40,977 nucleotides of DNA, taken from the NCBI RefSeq assembly GCF_900114355.1, contig NZ_FOSS01000007.1:87437-128413 (forward strand), given 5' to 3'. The notes below the pieces were generated by a model, which did no database searches, was not told the DNA's origin, and worked only from the letters and a program-made list of their open reading frames with translations. This DNA comes from Lysobacter sp. cf310. GTDB lineage: Bacteria; Pseudomonadota; Gammaproteobacteria; Xanthomonadales; Xanthomonadaceae. Made by a program: the position numbers and the translations under genes. Positions 17,049 to 27,944 of this stretch are shown here, one piece after another (position 1 is the stretch's first letter; every line of letters starts with the position of its first letter).

Positions 17049-17350
17049 CCGCGCCGCCTCGGCGCTCGCCGCGGCTGCGCCTGGCGGGTACGCAGCAGGG
17101 CCATGGGGCTGATCGTCGGCGCCGGCGCCAGCGCGTCCAGCGAGGACAGGGCATCCAATGCTTTCAGCACGCTGACGTAGGTGACCAGCGACGAGCCCTT
17201 GCCACGCTCGAGATCGCCCAGCGCCCGCGGCGACACGCCGGCGCGGCTGGCCAGCTCGGCCTGGGTGAGCTCCTTGGCGATGCGCAGCCGGCTGATGCGT
17301 GCGCCCAGCTCCACCAGGAGTTCGGGCGGGGTCTTGAATGAGGCAGACAT
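17045..17350 (-). CDS. hipB: HipB-type antitoxin, XRE-family DNA-binding protein
   Basis: The start at 17350 gives 101 residues; it is chosen because GGAAAGG lies 8 nt upstream and an earlier in-frame start would put the operator inside the gene. A helix-turn-helix spans about residues 18-70, with RIAKELTQAELASRAGVSPRALGDLERGKG. The tail is Pro/Arg-rich. As in other HipBA modules it should bind and neutralise HipA and repress the operon by binding the palindromes immediately upstream. Two short hydrophobic-rich turns follow the helix-turn-helix. Confidence 0.9.
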   Translation of the reverse strand: MSASFKTPPELLVELGARISRLRIAKELTQAELASRAGVSPRALGDLERGKGSSLVTYVSVLKALDALSSLDALAPAPTISPMALLRTRQAQPRRAPRRRG

Positions 17351-17433
17351 AACTAGCGCCTTTCCGCCAATGAACGGCTGAAAGCCTAGCACAAGGCGGA
17401 AATCCGCTAGTTAATTATCTATCGACTAACTAG
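17351..17433 (-). promoter_or_regulatory. hipBA promoter and operator with nested CTAGTT/AACTAG dyads
   Basis: Three copies of the AACTAG half-site occur: 17351-17356, 17407-17412 (inverted) and 17428-17433. An 18-nt arm at 17351-17368 (AACTAGCGCCTTTCCGCC) pairs with 17395-17412 at 16 of 18 positions. CTAGTTA at 17407-17413 and TAACTAG at 17427-17433 form a second perfect dyad. That dyad brackets a minus-strand -10-like GATAAT (17414-17419). The region is strikingly AT-rich for this genome. Binding of HipB to these sites would cover both the promoter and the ribosome-binding site. Confidence 0.65.
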
Positions 17434-17445
17434 CTGAATTTTGCT

Positions 17446-17471
17446 TATTAATTCAAAGAAATCAATTAATA
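17446..17471. repeat. AT-rich inverted repeat upstream of hipBA
   Basis: TATTAATT at 17446-17453 and AATTAATA at 17464-17471 are perfect 8-bp arms around a 10-nt spacer. It lies just upstream of the hip promoter region and 114 nt past the glmS stop. It may be a further HipB or accessory-factor site; it lacks the GC stem of a terminator. Confidence 0.6.
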
Positions 17472-17584
17472 GGCGTATAAGCGCCAATTAAACGCAGATC
17501 GTTAGCAGGCCGAACCGGCGCCGTGGCGCCGCCTGCTCACCAGGGCTCAGGCGCGCTGTGACGCGCGCGCCCGAGCGGCGCGAC

Positions 17585-19417
<1,833 letters not shown>

Positions 19418-19477
19418 GCTGCGAATGCTCCTGCTGGTGTCCGCCTAGTTTAACGGCGCGCGGCGGCGCAACCGGCA

Positions 19478-19528
19478 TGTCCGGTCTGTCCGGCGGACGC
19501 GGTGTCCGTCCGGACGGACACCCGGACA
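19478..19528. promoter_or_regulatory. TGTCCG/CGGACA site cluster, candidate enhancer for the sigma-54 promoter
   Basis: TGTCCGG occurs at 19478-19484 and 19487-19493, TGTCCG at 19503-19508, and CGGACA at 19515-19520 and 19523-19528. The centre is a perfect 22-bp palindrome at 19501-19522 (GGTGTCCGTCC and its complement). The palindrome centre is about 78 nt upstream of the predicted start of transcription from the sigma-54 promoter, a normal place for an enhancer-binding protein. The NtrC-type activator at 26579 is the obvious candidate to bind. The sites also lie upstream of glmS, so an effect on glmS is possible. Confidence 0.7.
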
Positions 19529-19563
19529 CCGCGCGTCCGCCAGTCAAATCAACAACTTGCGAT

Positions 19564-19579
19564 TGGCACGACTCGTGCA
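19564..19579 (+). promoter_or_regulatory. Sigma-54 (RpoN) promoter TGGCACGACTCGTGCA
   Basis: The element has the invariant GG (19565-19566) and GC (19577-19578) separated by exactly 10 nt. It matches the consensus TGGCACG-N4-TTGCA at all fixed positions but one (GTGC in place of TTGC). Transcription would start near 19590, giving a leader of about 38 nt before the adaptor ATG. Enhancer-like palindromes upstream and a sigma-54 activator gene downstream strengthen the call. Confidence 0.8.
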
Positions 19580-19627
19580 TTGCTTAACAGCAAAGCCCCT
19601 ACGCCCACCCGCCGAGCCGAACGCCGC

Positions 19628-20914
19628 ATGAGCATCCGCGATACCGCCGCCCAGGACCGCCCCGTCGCTGCCACCTCCTCCAGCGCGAGCAAGCGCCGTC
19701 GCCCCTGGCTGCTGGCCGGCGCCGCCGGCGTCGGCACGATCGCCATCGCGGCCTGGCTGCTGTCGGGCTGGAGCGCCGGCGGCCGTTCGGTCGATGCCTC
19801 GCGAGTGCGCATCTCCGAGGTCAAGCGCGGCGACCTGGTGCGCGACATCTCCGCCGACGGTCGCGTGATCGCCGCCAACAGCCCGACCCTGTACGCGATC
19901 GCCGCGGGCACGGTCACGCTGAAGGTGGTCGCCGGCGACGTGGTCAAGCAAGACCAGGCCCTGGCCGAGATCGACAGCCCCGAGCTGCGCAGCAAACTGG
20001 CGCAGGAACAGGCGACCCTGGCCAGCCTGGAAGCCGAAGCCGGCCGCTCCGAGCTCGACGCCCAACTGGCGCGTTCGAACGCGCGCAAGGCCTACGACCA
20101 GGCGCAGATCGAACGCACCGCGGCGATCCGCGATCTGGAACGCCAGCAGCGCGGCTTCGAAGGCGGCGCGGTGGCGCAGGTCGACGTCGCGCGTGCGCAG
20201 GACGAACTCAAGAAGGCCGACATCGGCCTGGCGCATGCGCGCGAAGACGCCGGCCTGCAGGGCCAGGGCGCCGGCCTGGACACGCGCAACAAGCGCCTGC
20301 TCGCCGACCGCCAGCGCGCGATCGTGATCGAGACCCAGCGTCAGGTCGACGCGCTGACCCTGCGCGCGCCGTTCGACGGCCAGGTCGGCCAGGTCCAGAT
20401 CGCGCAGCGCGCCAACGTCGCCGCCAACGCGCCGGTGCTGAGCGTGGTCGACCTGGCCGTGTTCGAAGTCGAGATCAAGGTGCCGGAAAGTTTCGCCCGC
20501 GACCTGGGCATCGGCATGCCGGCGCAGATCACCAGCGGTGCCGGCGAACCCTACGCCGCGCAGGTCTCGGCGGTGTCGCCGGAAGTGGTGAACGGCGAAG
20601 TCACCAGCCGCCTGCGCTTCACCGGCAAGCAACCCCCGGGCCTGCGCCAGAACCAGCGCCTGTCCGCCCGCATCGTGCTCGATACCCGCCGCAACGTGCT
20701 GATGGTCGAGCGCGGCCCCTTCCTCGAACAGTCCGGCGGCCGCTTCGCCTACGTGGTCGACGGCAGCCACGCGGTGCGCCGCCCGATCCAGGCCGGCGCC
20801 AGCAGCCTCAGCGCGGTCGAAATCGTCTCGGGCGTGCAACCGGGCGAGCGCGTGGTGGTATCCGGTAGTGACCAGTTCGATAACGCAGAAAGCATCCGCC
20901 TCTCAGGAGAATGA
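19628..20914 (+). CDS. HlyD/MacA-type periplasmic adaptor of an ABC efflux system
   Basis: The start at 19628 gives 428 residues; it is preferred because the sigma-54 promoter lies inside a longer upstream in-frame extension. One N-terminal membrane helix (about 27-47) anchors it. Next come a lipoyl half-motif (AGTVTLKVVAGDVVKQDQALAEIDSPEL), a long alpha-hairpin coiled coil (about 125-235), the second lipoyl half (LRAPFDGQVGQVQIAQRANV) and beta-barrel and membrane-proximal domains to the C-terminus. It would link the MacB-like permeases to an outer-membrane channel, which is not encoded here. Its stop overlaps an ATGA, and the small gene starts within a few bases. Confidence 0.88.
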   Translation: MSIRDTAAQDRPVAATSSSASKRRRPWLLAGAAGVGTIAIAAWLLSGWSAGGRSVDASRVRISEVKRGDLVRDISADGRVIAANSPTLYAIAAGTVTLKVVAGDVVKQDQALAEIDSPELRSKLAQEQATLASLEAEAGRSELDAQLARSNARKAYDQAQIERTAAIRDLERQQRGFEGGAVAQVDVARAQDELKKADIGLAHAREDAGLQGQGAGLDTRNKRLLADRQRAIVIETQRQVDALTLRAPFDGQVGQVQIAQRANVAANAPVLSVVDLAVFEVEIKVPESFARDLGIGMPAQITSGAGEPYAAQVSAVSPEVVNGEVTSRLRFTGKQPPGLRQNQRLSARIVLDTRRNVLMVERGPFLEQSGGRFAYVVDGSHAVRRPIQAGASSLSAVEIVSGVQPGERVVVSGSDQFDNAESIRLSGE

Positions 20915-20916
20915 TC

Positions 20917-21135
20917 ATGAAAGCTTCCAACCGCACCCCCGTGTTCCCCTTCGACCTGCATTGGACGTCCGACGACCTGGCCGGCGCCATGCCGCTGCGC
21001 CTGAGCGAGCTGTTCGACTTCGACGCCGCGCGCGCCCAGGCCCAGCCCAGCGCCAACGTCGAAGCGCCGGCCCAGGCCTGGCGCCGCAACGGCTACCTGC
21101 GCAACGCCGCGCCGACCTCGTTCCGCATCCGCTGA
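20917..21135 (+). CDS. Unrecognised 72-residue protein between adaptor and ATPase genes
   Basis: AGGAGA at 20905-20910 is 6 nt from the ATG at 20917 but 0 nt from the ATG at 20911, so the 20917 start (MKASNRTPVFPFDL) is chosen. The product has no signal peptide, membrane helix or cysteine. The N-terminal half is acidic (WTSDDLAGAMPLRLSELFDFDAA), a Gln/Ala/Pro-rich linker follows, and the end is basic and aromatic (WRRNGYLRNAAPTSFRIR). It lies inside the transporter operon, 34 nt before the ATPase gene. It could be an exported peptide precursor, a signal for the kinase encoded downstream, or a small transporter subunit. No modifying enzyme of known peptide natural-product pathways is near. Coding is supported by position, the ribosome-binding site and GC-biased third positions. 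Confidence 0.72.
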   Translation: MKASNRTPVFPFDLHWTSDDLAGAMPLRLSELFDFDAARAQAQPSANVEAPAQAWRRNGYLRNAAPTSFRIR

Positions 21136-21169
21136 TCCCTCTCCACCTTTTCACTCAGGACATACCGTC

Positions 21170-21895
<726 letters not shown>

Positions 21896-21905
21896 GGACG
21901 CCGCG

Positions 21906-23234
21906 ATGACCGCCAACTCCATGTTCGGCTACTACCTCGACCTGGCGTTCCGCAGCTTCCGCCGCAACAAGATGCTGACCGCGCTGATGGTGCTCGCCAT
22001 CGCGCTCGGCATCGGCGCGAGCATGACCACGCTGACCGTGTTCTACGTGCTCTCCGGCGATCCCATTCCGAGCAAGAGCGATCGCCTGTTCTACGTGCAG
22101 ATGGACCCGCGCACCAAGGACGGCTACACCCCGGGCGAGGATCCCTCGTTCCAGATGACCCGCTTCGACTCCGAAGCCCTGCTGCGCGCCAAGCGCGCCC
22201 AGCGCCAGGCCGTGATGACCGCCGGTTCGGCCAATATCGAACCCGAGCGCCAGGGCCTGACGCCCTTCATGTCCGACGCGCGCTTCACCTCCGCCGATAT
22301 GTTCGCGATGTTCGACGTGCCCTTCCTGCAGGGCGGCGGCTGGAAGGCCAGCGACGACGAGAGCCGCGCGCGCGTGGCGGTGATCAGCAAGGAGCTCAGC
22401 GAGAAGCTGTACGGCGCCGGCCCCAGCGTCGGCAAGCCGATCCGGATCAACGAGTCGGAGTTCCGCGTGGTCGGCGTGATCGACAGCTGGCGCCCGACGC
22501 CGCGCTTCTACGACCTGAGCAACGAGAAGTTCGGCCGCGGCGAGCAGGTGTTCATCCCGTTCTCGACCTCGCTGGCCCTGCGCATGGGCAACAACGGCGA
22601 CATGAACTGCTGGGGCGAGAGCCGCAACGACGACCCCGAAGGCTCGCACGCGCTCAACGCCCCCTGCGCCTGGCTGCAGTACTGGGTGGAGCTGGACTCG
22701 GCCGACAAGGCCAAGGACTACCTGGCCTACCTGGGCAACTACTCCGACGAACAGCGCCGCGCCGGCCGCTTCGAGCGCCCGACCAACGTGCGCCTGTACA
22801 ACGTGATGGACTGGCTGGACCACAACAAGGTCGTGCCCTCCGACGTGCGCCTGCAGACCTGGCTGGCGTTCGGCTTCCTGCTGGTGTGCCTGCTCAACAC
22901 CGTCGGCCTGCTGCTAGCCAAGTTCCTGCGCCGCGCCAACGAGATCGGCGTGCGCCGCGCGCTCGGCGCCTCGCGCCGCGCGATTTTCGCCCAATGTCTG
23001 GTCGAAGCCGGCACCGTCGGCCTGGTCGGCGGCGTGATCGGCCTGGGTCTGGCGATGCTGGGCCTGTGGGCGGTGCGCCAGCAACCGGCCAGTTACGCCG
23101 AACTCGCCCATCTGGATCCGACCATGCTGGTCGCCACCTTCGTGATCGCGGTCGTCGCCAGCGTGCTGGCCGGCCTGTTGCCGGCCTGGCATGCCTGCCA
23201 GGTGACCCCCGCCATCCAGCTCAAGAGCCAGTGA
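21906..23234 (+). CDS. FtsX/MacB-type ABC permease, subunit 1
   Basis: The 442-residue protein has the MacB arrangement. One membrane helix is near residues 20-42, a large periplasmic domain spans about 45-315, and three C-terminal helices begin near 318, with the cytoplasmic coupling element RRANEIGVRRALGASRRAI between the first two. The periplasmic domain contains VAVISKELSEKLYG and VVGVIDSW, typical of MacB_PCD domains. It would pair with the second permease as a heterodimer. Such complexes expel substrate from the periplasm through an adaptor and outer channel, or move lipoproteins or peptides. Substrate not predictable from sequence. Confidence 0.92.
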   Translation: MTANSMFGYYLDLAFRSFRRNKMLTALMVLAIALGIGASMTTLTVFYVLSGDPIPSKSDRLFYVQMDPRTKDGYTPGEDPSFQMTRFDSEALLRAKRAQRQAVMTAGSANIEPERQGLTPFMSDARFTSADMFAMFDVPFLQGGGWKASDDESRARVAVISKELSEKLYGAGPSVGKPIRINESEFRVVGVIDSWRPTPRFYDLSNEKFGRGEQVFIPFSTSLALRMGNNGDMNCWGESRNDDPEGSHALNAPCAWLQYWVELDSADKAKDYLAYLGNYSDEQRRAGRFERPTNVRLYNVMDWLDHNKVVPSDVRLQTWLAFGFLLVCLLNTVGLLLAKFLRRANEIGVRRALGASRRAIFAQCLVEAGTVGLVGGVIGLGLAMLGLWAVRQQPASYAELAHLDPTMLVATFVIAVVASVLAGLLPAWHACQVTPAIQLKSQ

Positions 23235-23242
23235 GGCCCACC

Positions 23243-24475
23243 ATGGACATCCGCCCCATCCTGACGACCCTGCGTCGCCACAAGACCGCCGCCGCGCTGA
23301 TCGTGTTCGAGATCGCCTTGAGCTGCGCCATCATCTGCAACGCGGTGTTCCTGATCAGCAACCGCCTGGAACTGATGAACCGCACCAGCGGCCTGGCCGA
23401 GAACGAAATCGTGCGGGTGCAGCTGACCGGCATCAACAACAACGAGGACGCGCGCGCCGTCACCCAGGCCGATCTGGCCGCGTTGCGCGGGCTGCCGGGG
23501 GTCAAGGCCGCCACCGTGAGCAACCAGGTCACGTTCGGCAACTCGTCCTGGAACAGCGGCGTGAGCGTGAAGCAGGATCAGCCGTTCCCGAACCTGAGCG
23601 CGACCACCTACTTCGGCGACGAGCAGCTGCTCGATACCCTGGGCCTGAACCTGATCGCCGGCCGTCGCTTCACCAACGACGAATACATCAACTACGAAGA
23701 CTTCGACAAACTGCCCGCCGACGCCGGCGTGCCGGCGGCGATCATCACCAAGGTCGTGGCCGAGAAGCTGTTCCCGGGCGAGAACGCGGTCGGCAAGGTG
23801 TTCTACAGCTGGGGTCCGAAGCCGATTCGCGTGGTCGGCGTGGTCGATCACCTGGCGCGTCCGAACAACCGCGGCGGCGCCGGCGAGTACGAGTACTCGA
23901 TGATCTTCCCGATCCGGGTGACCTACGAGGTGGGCGGCAACTATCTGCTGCGCGTGGATCCCAGCCGCCGCGACGAGACCCTGAAGGCGGCGGTCGCGGC
24001 GCTGGAGAAGAGCGGCCCGACCCGCATCATCCTGGAAGACCAGACCAAGACCATGGAAACGATGCGCCACGAGTTCTATCAGCAGGACCGTTCGATGGCC
24101 TGGCTGCTGGTCGCGGTGTGCATCGCGCTGCTGGTAGTGACCGCGTTGGGCATCGTCGGCCTGGCCAGCTTCTGGGTGCAGCAGCGGACCAAGCAGATCG
24201 GCGTGCGCCGTGCGCTGGGCGCGACCCGCGGCCAGGTGCTGCGCTACTTCCAGACCGAAAACTTCCTGCTCGCCACGCTCGGCATCATGATCGGCATGGC
24301 GCTGGCCTACGGCATCAACATGGTGCTGATGAGCACCTACGAACTGCCACGACTGCCGGCGATCTACCTGCCGCTGGGTGCGGTCGCGTTGTGGGCGCTG
24401 GGTCAGATCGCGGTGTTCGGTCCGGCGCGTCGCGCCGCCGCCGTACCGCCGGCGGTGGCGACCCGCTCGATCTGA
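23243..24475 (+). CDS. FtsX/MacB-type ABC permease, subunit 2
   Basis: The start at 23243 (GAGG 6 nt upstream) gives 410 residues; the first ATG after the subunit 1 stop is used. It has one N-terminal helix (about 18-37), a periplasmic domain (about 40-280) with VVAEKLFPGENAVGKVF and VVGVVDHLARP, and three C-terminal helices beginning near 286. The coupling motif is QRTKQIGVRRALGATRGQVLRYF. It is clearly a distant paralogue of the preceding gene with only 8 nt between them, which implies a heterodimeric transporter. The last residues are PAVATRSI. Confidence 0.92.
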   Translation: MDIRPILTTLRRHKTAAALIVFEIALSCAIICNAVFLISNRLELMNRTSGLAENEIVRVQLTGINNNEDARAVTQADLAALRGLPGVKAATVSNQVTFGNSSWNSGVSVKQDQPFPNLSATTYFGDEQLLDTLGLNLIAGRRFTNDEYINYEDFDKLPADAGVPAAIITKVVAEKLFPGENAVGKVFYSWGPKPIRVVGVVDHLARPNNRGGAGEYEYSMIFPIRVTYEVGGNYLLRVDPSRRDETLKAAVAALEKSGPTRIILEDQTKTMETMRHEFYQQDRSMAWLLVAVCIALLVVTALGIVGLASFWVQQRTKQIGVRRALGATRGQVLRYFQTENFLLATLGIMIGMALAYGINMVLMSTYELPRLPAIYLPLGAVALWALGQIAVFGPARRAAAVPPAVATRSI

Positions 24476-24554
24476 CGCGTTCGATTGCGAACGCGTGGCG
24501 CAGTTCCGGGCGCGCGCGCGGCGCGCCCTCTAGTCTCTCCGAGTCGGTCCGCAA

Positions 24555-24582
24555 GCCCGTCCAGCCTCCGCGCTGGACGGGC
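24555..24582 (+). terminator. GC-rich hairpin after the transporter operon, possible terminator
   Basis: GCCCGTCCAG and CTGGACGGGC form a perfect 10-bp stem with an 8-nt loop, 80 nt after the last permease stop. There is no T run, so it may be a weak or Rho-assisted terminator, or an mRNA-stabilising hairpin. Confidence 0.4.
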
Positions 24583-24624
24583 CCGGACCGGGTCGTCTCA
24601 ACATCCGGTACGGAGCCCGAACTC

Positions 24625-26454
24625 ATGTCCCCACGCACCACCGCCCTGCATGCCCTCGCGATCGCCCTGAGCCTGGCCATCGGCGGCGTACACGCCGCTC
24701 CCGCGGCCGCGCCGACGTCCAGCGCCGCCAGCACCGACGTCGCCGCACGCACTCGCGCGCTCAACGCCCTGATTGACGAGCAATGGCAGACCTTCCTGCG
24801 CGAAGCGCCGGAGCAGGCCAGCTTCTTCGGCGACTATCGCTACAACTCCGGCTGGAGCGATTTCTCGCTGGCCGCCGTCGCCAAGCAGACCCGCGATCTC
24901 GAAGCCTTGCTCAAGCGCTTCCGCGCGATCGATCCCAACGGGCTGGCCGACGCCGACCGCCTCAATCTGGAGCTGATGATCCGGCGCCTGGAAAGCGATC
25001 GCGAGTTCTACCGCCTCAAGCTGCACGAGGTGCCGCTGGACCAGATGAACGGCATCCACCTGCTGCTGCCCATCATCGCCAGCGCATTCCCGTTCAACGA
25101 CGTCAAGCAGTACGACGAATACATCGCGCGCCTGCGCAGCATGCCCAAGCTGCTGGACCAGGTCACCGAGCGCGCGCGCCAGGGCGCCAAGGACGGGCTG
25201 ATACCGCCGCGTTATCTGCTGGAAAAGGTGGTGGGGCAGTGCGACGGCATCGCCAATCCCGCCGGCGCCGACAACGTGTTCGCCCAGCCGCTGCAGAAGT
25301 TCCCCGACAGCGTGCCGGCCGCCGAGCGCGAGCGCATCCGCAAGGCCGTGCTCGCCGCGGTCGACGAGCAGGTACGTCCGGCCTATCGCAAGCTGTCCGA
25401 ATTCGTCGCCAAGGAATACGCGCCGCAGGGCGGCGAAACCCTGGGCCTGTGGTCGCTGCCCAACGGCGAGGCGTTGTACGCCTACCAGATCCGCCAGCAG
25501 GCCTCGACCTCGATGAGCGCCGAGCAGATCCATCAGTTGGGCCTGTCGGAAGTGGCGCGCATCGAGCGGACCCAGACCGAGATCGCGCGCAAGCTCGGTT
25601 ACGCCGACCTCAAGGCGATGCGCGTCGCGGTGCGTCAGGATCCCAAGCAGCATGCGCAATCGCGCGAGCAGATCCTGGAGCTGTATCGCAAGTACGTGAC
25701 CCAGATGGAGCCGCGCCTGCCGGAACTGTTCGGCATGCTGCCCAAGACCGGCGTCGAAGTGCGCGCGATCGAACCCTACCGCGAAAAGTCCGCGTCCGCG
25801 GCCGGCTACATGCCCGGCACGCCAGACGGCTCGCGCCCGGGCATGATCATGATCAATACCGGCTCGCCGACCGAGCGCCTGCTGCTGCCGATCGAGGCGA
25901 TCGCCTATCACGAAGGCATTCCCGGTCATCACCTGCAGAACTCGATCACCCGCGCCCTGCCCGAGCTGCCGCCGTTCCGCCGCCTGATCGGAGAGACCGC
26001 CTACATCGAAGGCTGGGGCCTGTACTCCGAACGCCTGGGCAAGGAACTGGGCTTCTACCAGGATCCGTACAGCGACTTCGGCCGCCTGGCCCAGGAACTG
26101 GTGCGCGCCAACCGCCTGGTACTGGACACCGGCGTGCACCACAAGCGTTGGACGCGCGATCAGATGGTGAGTTGGTACCGCGAGCATTCGGATTCGGACG
26201 AGGTCAGCATCCAGGCCGAGGTCGATCGCTACATCGCCAATCCCGGCCAGGCGCTGGCCTACAAGATCGGCGAGCTGAAGATCGTCGAGCTGCGCGAGCG
26301 CGCGCAGACCGCGCTGGGCGATCGCTTCGACATCCGCGCCTTCCACGACCAGGTCCTGGGCGGCGGCGCCCTGCCACTGGACACGCTGGAGCAGCGCGTC
26401 GACGGCTGGATCGCCCGCACCCGCGCCAGCGGCGCGGCCACGGGCGCGCCGTGA
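24625..26454 (+). CDS. Exported DUF885 metallopeptidase-like protein
   Basis: The ATG at 24625 (GGAG 9 nt upstream) gives 609 residues with a signal peptide (HALAIALSLAIGGVHAAPAAA). The DUF885 hallmarks are present: AYHEGIPGHHLQ, a zinc-binding HE...H type motif, near residue 430; YIEGWGLYSERLG near 455; and a C-terminal NPGQALAYKIGELKI. The family comprises zinc-dependent periplasmic proteins thought to be peptidases. It sits between the transporter genes and their two-component regulators on the same strand. A role in processing or degrading a peptide handled by the system is possible but is inference. Confidence 0.85.
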   Translation: MSPRTTALHALAIALSLAIGGVHAAPAAAPTSSAASTDVAARTRALNALIDEQWQTFLREAPEQASFFGDYRYNSGWSDFSLAAVAKQTRDLEALLKRFRAIDPNGLADADRLNLELMIRRLESDREFYRLKLHEVPLDQMNGIHLLLPIIASAFPFNDVKQYDEYIARLRSMPKLLDQVTERARQGAKDGLIPPRYLLEKVVGQCDGIANPAGADNVFAQPLQKFPDSVPAAERERIRKAVLAAVDEQVRPAYRKLSEFVAKEYAPQGGETLGLWSLPNGEALYAYQIRQQASTSMSAEQIHQLGLSEVARIERTQTEIARKLGYADLKAMRVAVRQDPKQHAQSREQILELYRKYVTQMEPRLPELFGMLPKTGVEVRAIEPYREKSASAAGYMPGTPDGSRPGMIMINTGSPTERLLLPIEAIAYHEGIPGHHLQNSITRALPELPPFRRLIGETAYIEGWGLYSERLGKELGFYQDPYSDFGRLAQELVRANRLVLDTGVHHKRWTRDQMVSWYREHSDSDEVSIQAEVDRYIANPGQALAYKIGELKIVELRERAQTALGDRFDIRAFHDQVLGGGALPLDTLEQRVDGWIARTRASGAATGAP

Positions 26455-26513
26455 CCCTCGCGCCGTCGCGCGGTATCGGCGCACGCGCGCCGCTGCCGCG
26501 CGGCGGCGCTGGC

Positions 26514-26519
26514 TATACT
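26514..26519 (+). promoter_or_regulatory. Candidate -10 element (TATACT) for the two-component genes
   Basis: TATACT at 26514-26519 lies within GCTGGCTATACTT, 60 nt before the activator start codon. A clear -35 is not evident; CTGCCG near 26493 is a weak option. It suggests the regulator genes have their own sigma-70 promoter, apart from the sigma-54 operon. Confidence 0.4.
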
Positions 26520-26578
26520 TCCGCCGGACCCGTGGCGACGTCGCGCACGTCGCCGCACCCTCAACGTTCCGGAGCCTT

Positions 26579-27934
<1,356 letters not shown>

Positions 27935-27944
27935 GGAGATCGCG

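Noticed and set aside
17472-17584. Intrinsic terminator for glmS
   Set aside because: GGCGCCGTGGCGCC can fold, but no T run follows on the minus strand. Termination here is unproven, so some read-through into hipBA is possible.
19418-19500. glmS ribozyme or GlmY/GlmZ-type leader control
   Set aside because: The leader is short and none of the ribozyme core was recognised; such ribozymes are typical of Gram-positive bacteria.
19502-19627. GTG start for the adaptor at 19502
   Set aside because: This would place the 22-bp palindrome and the sigma-54 promoter inside the coding region, and the added residues show no adaptor features.
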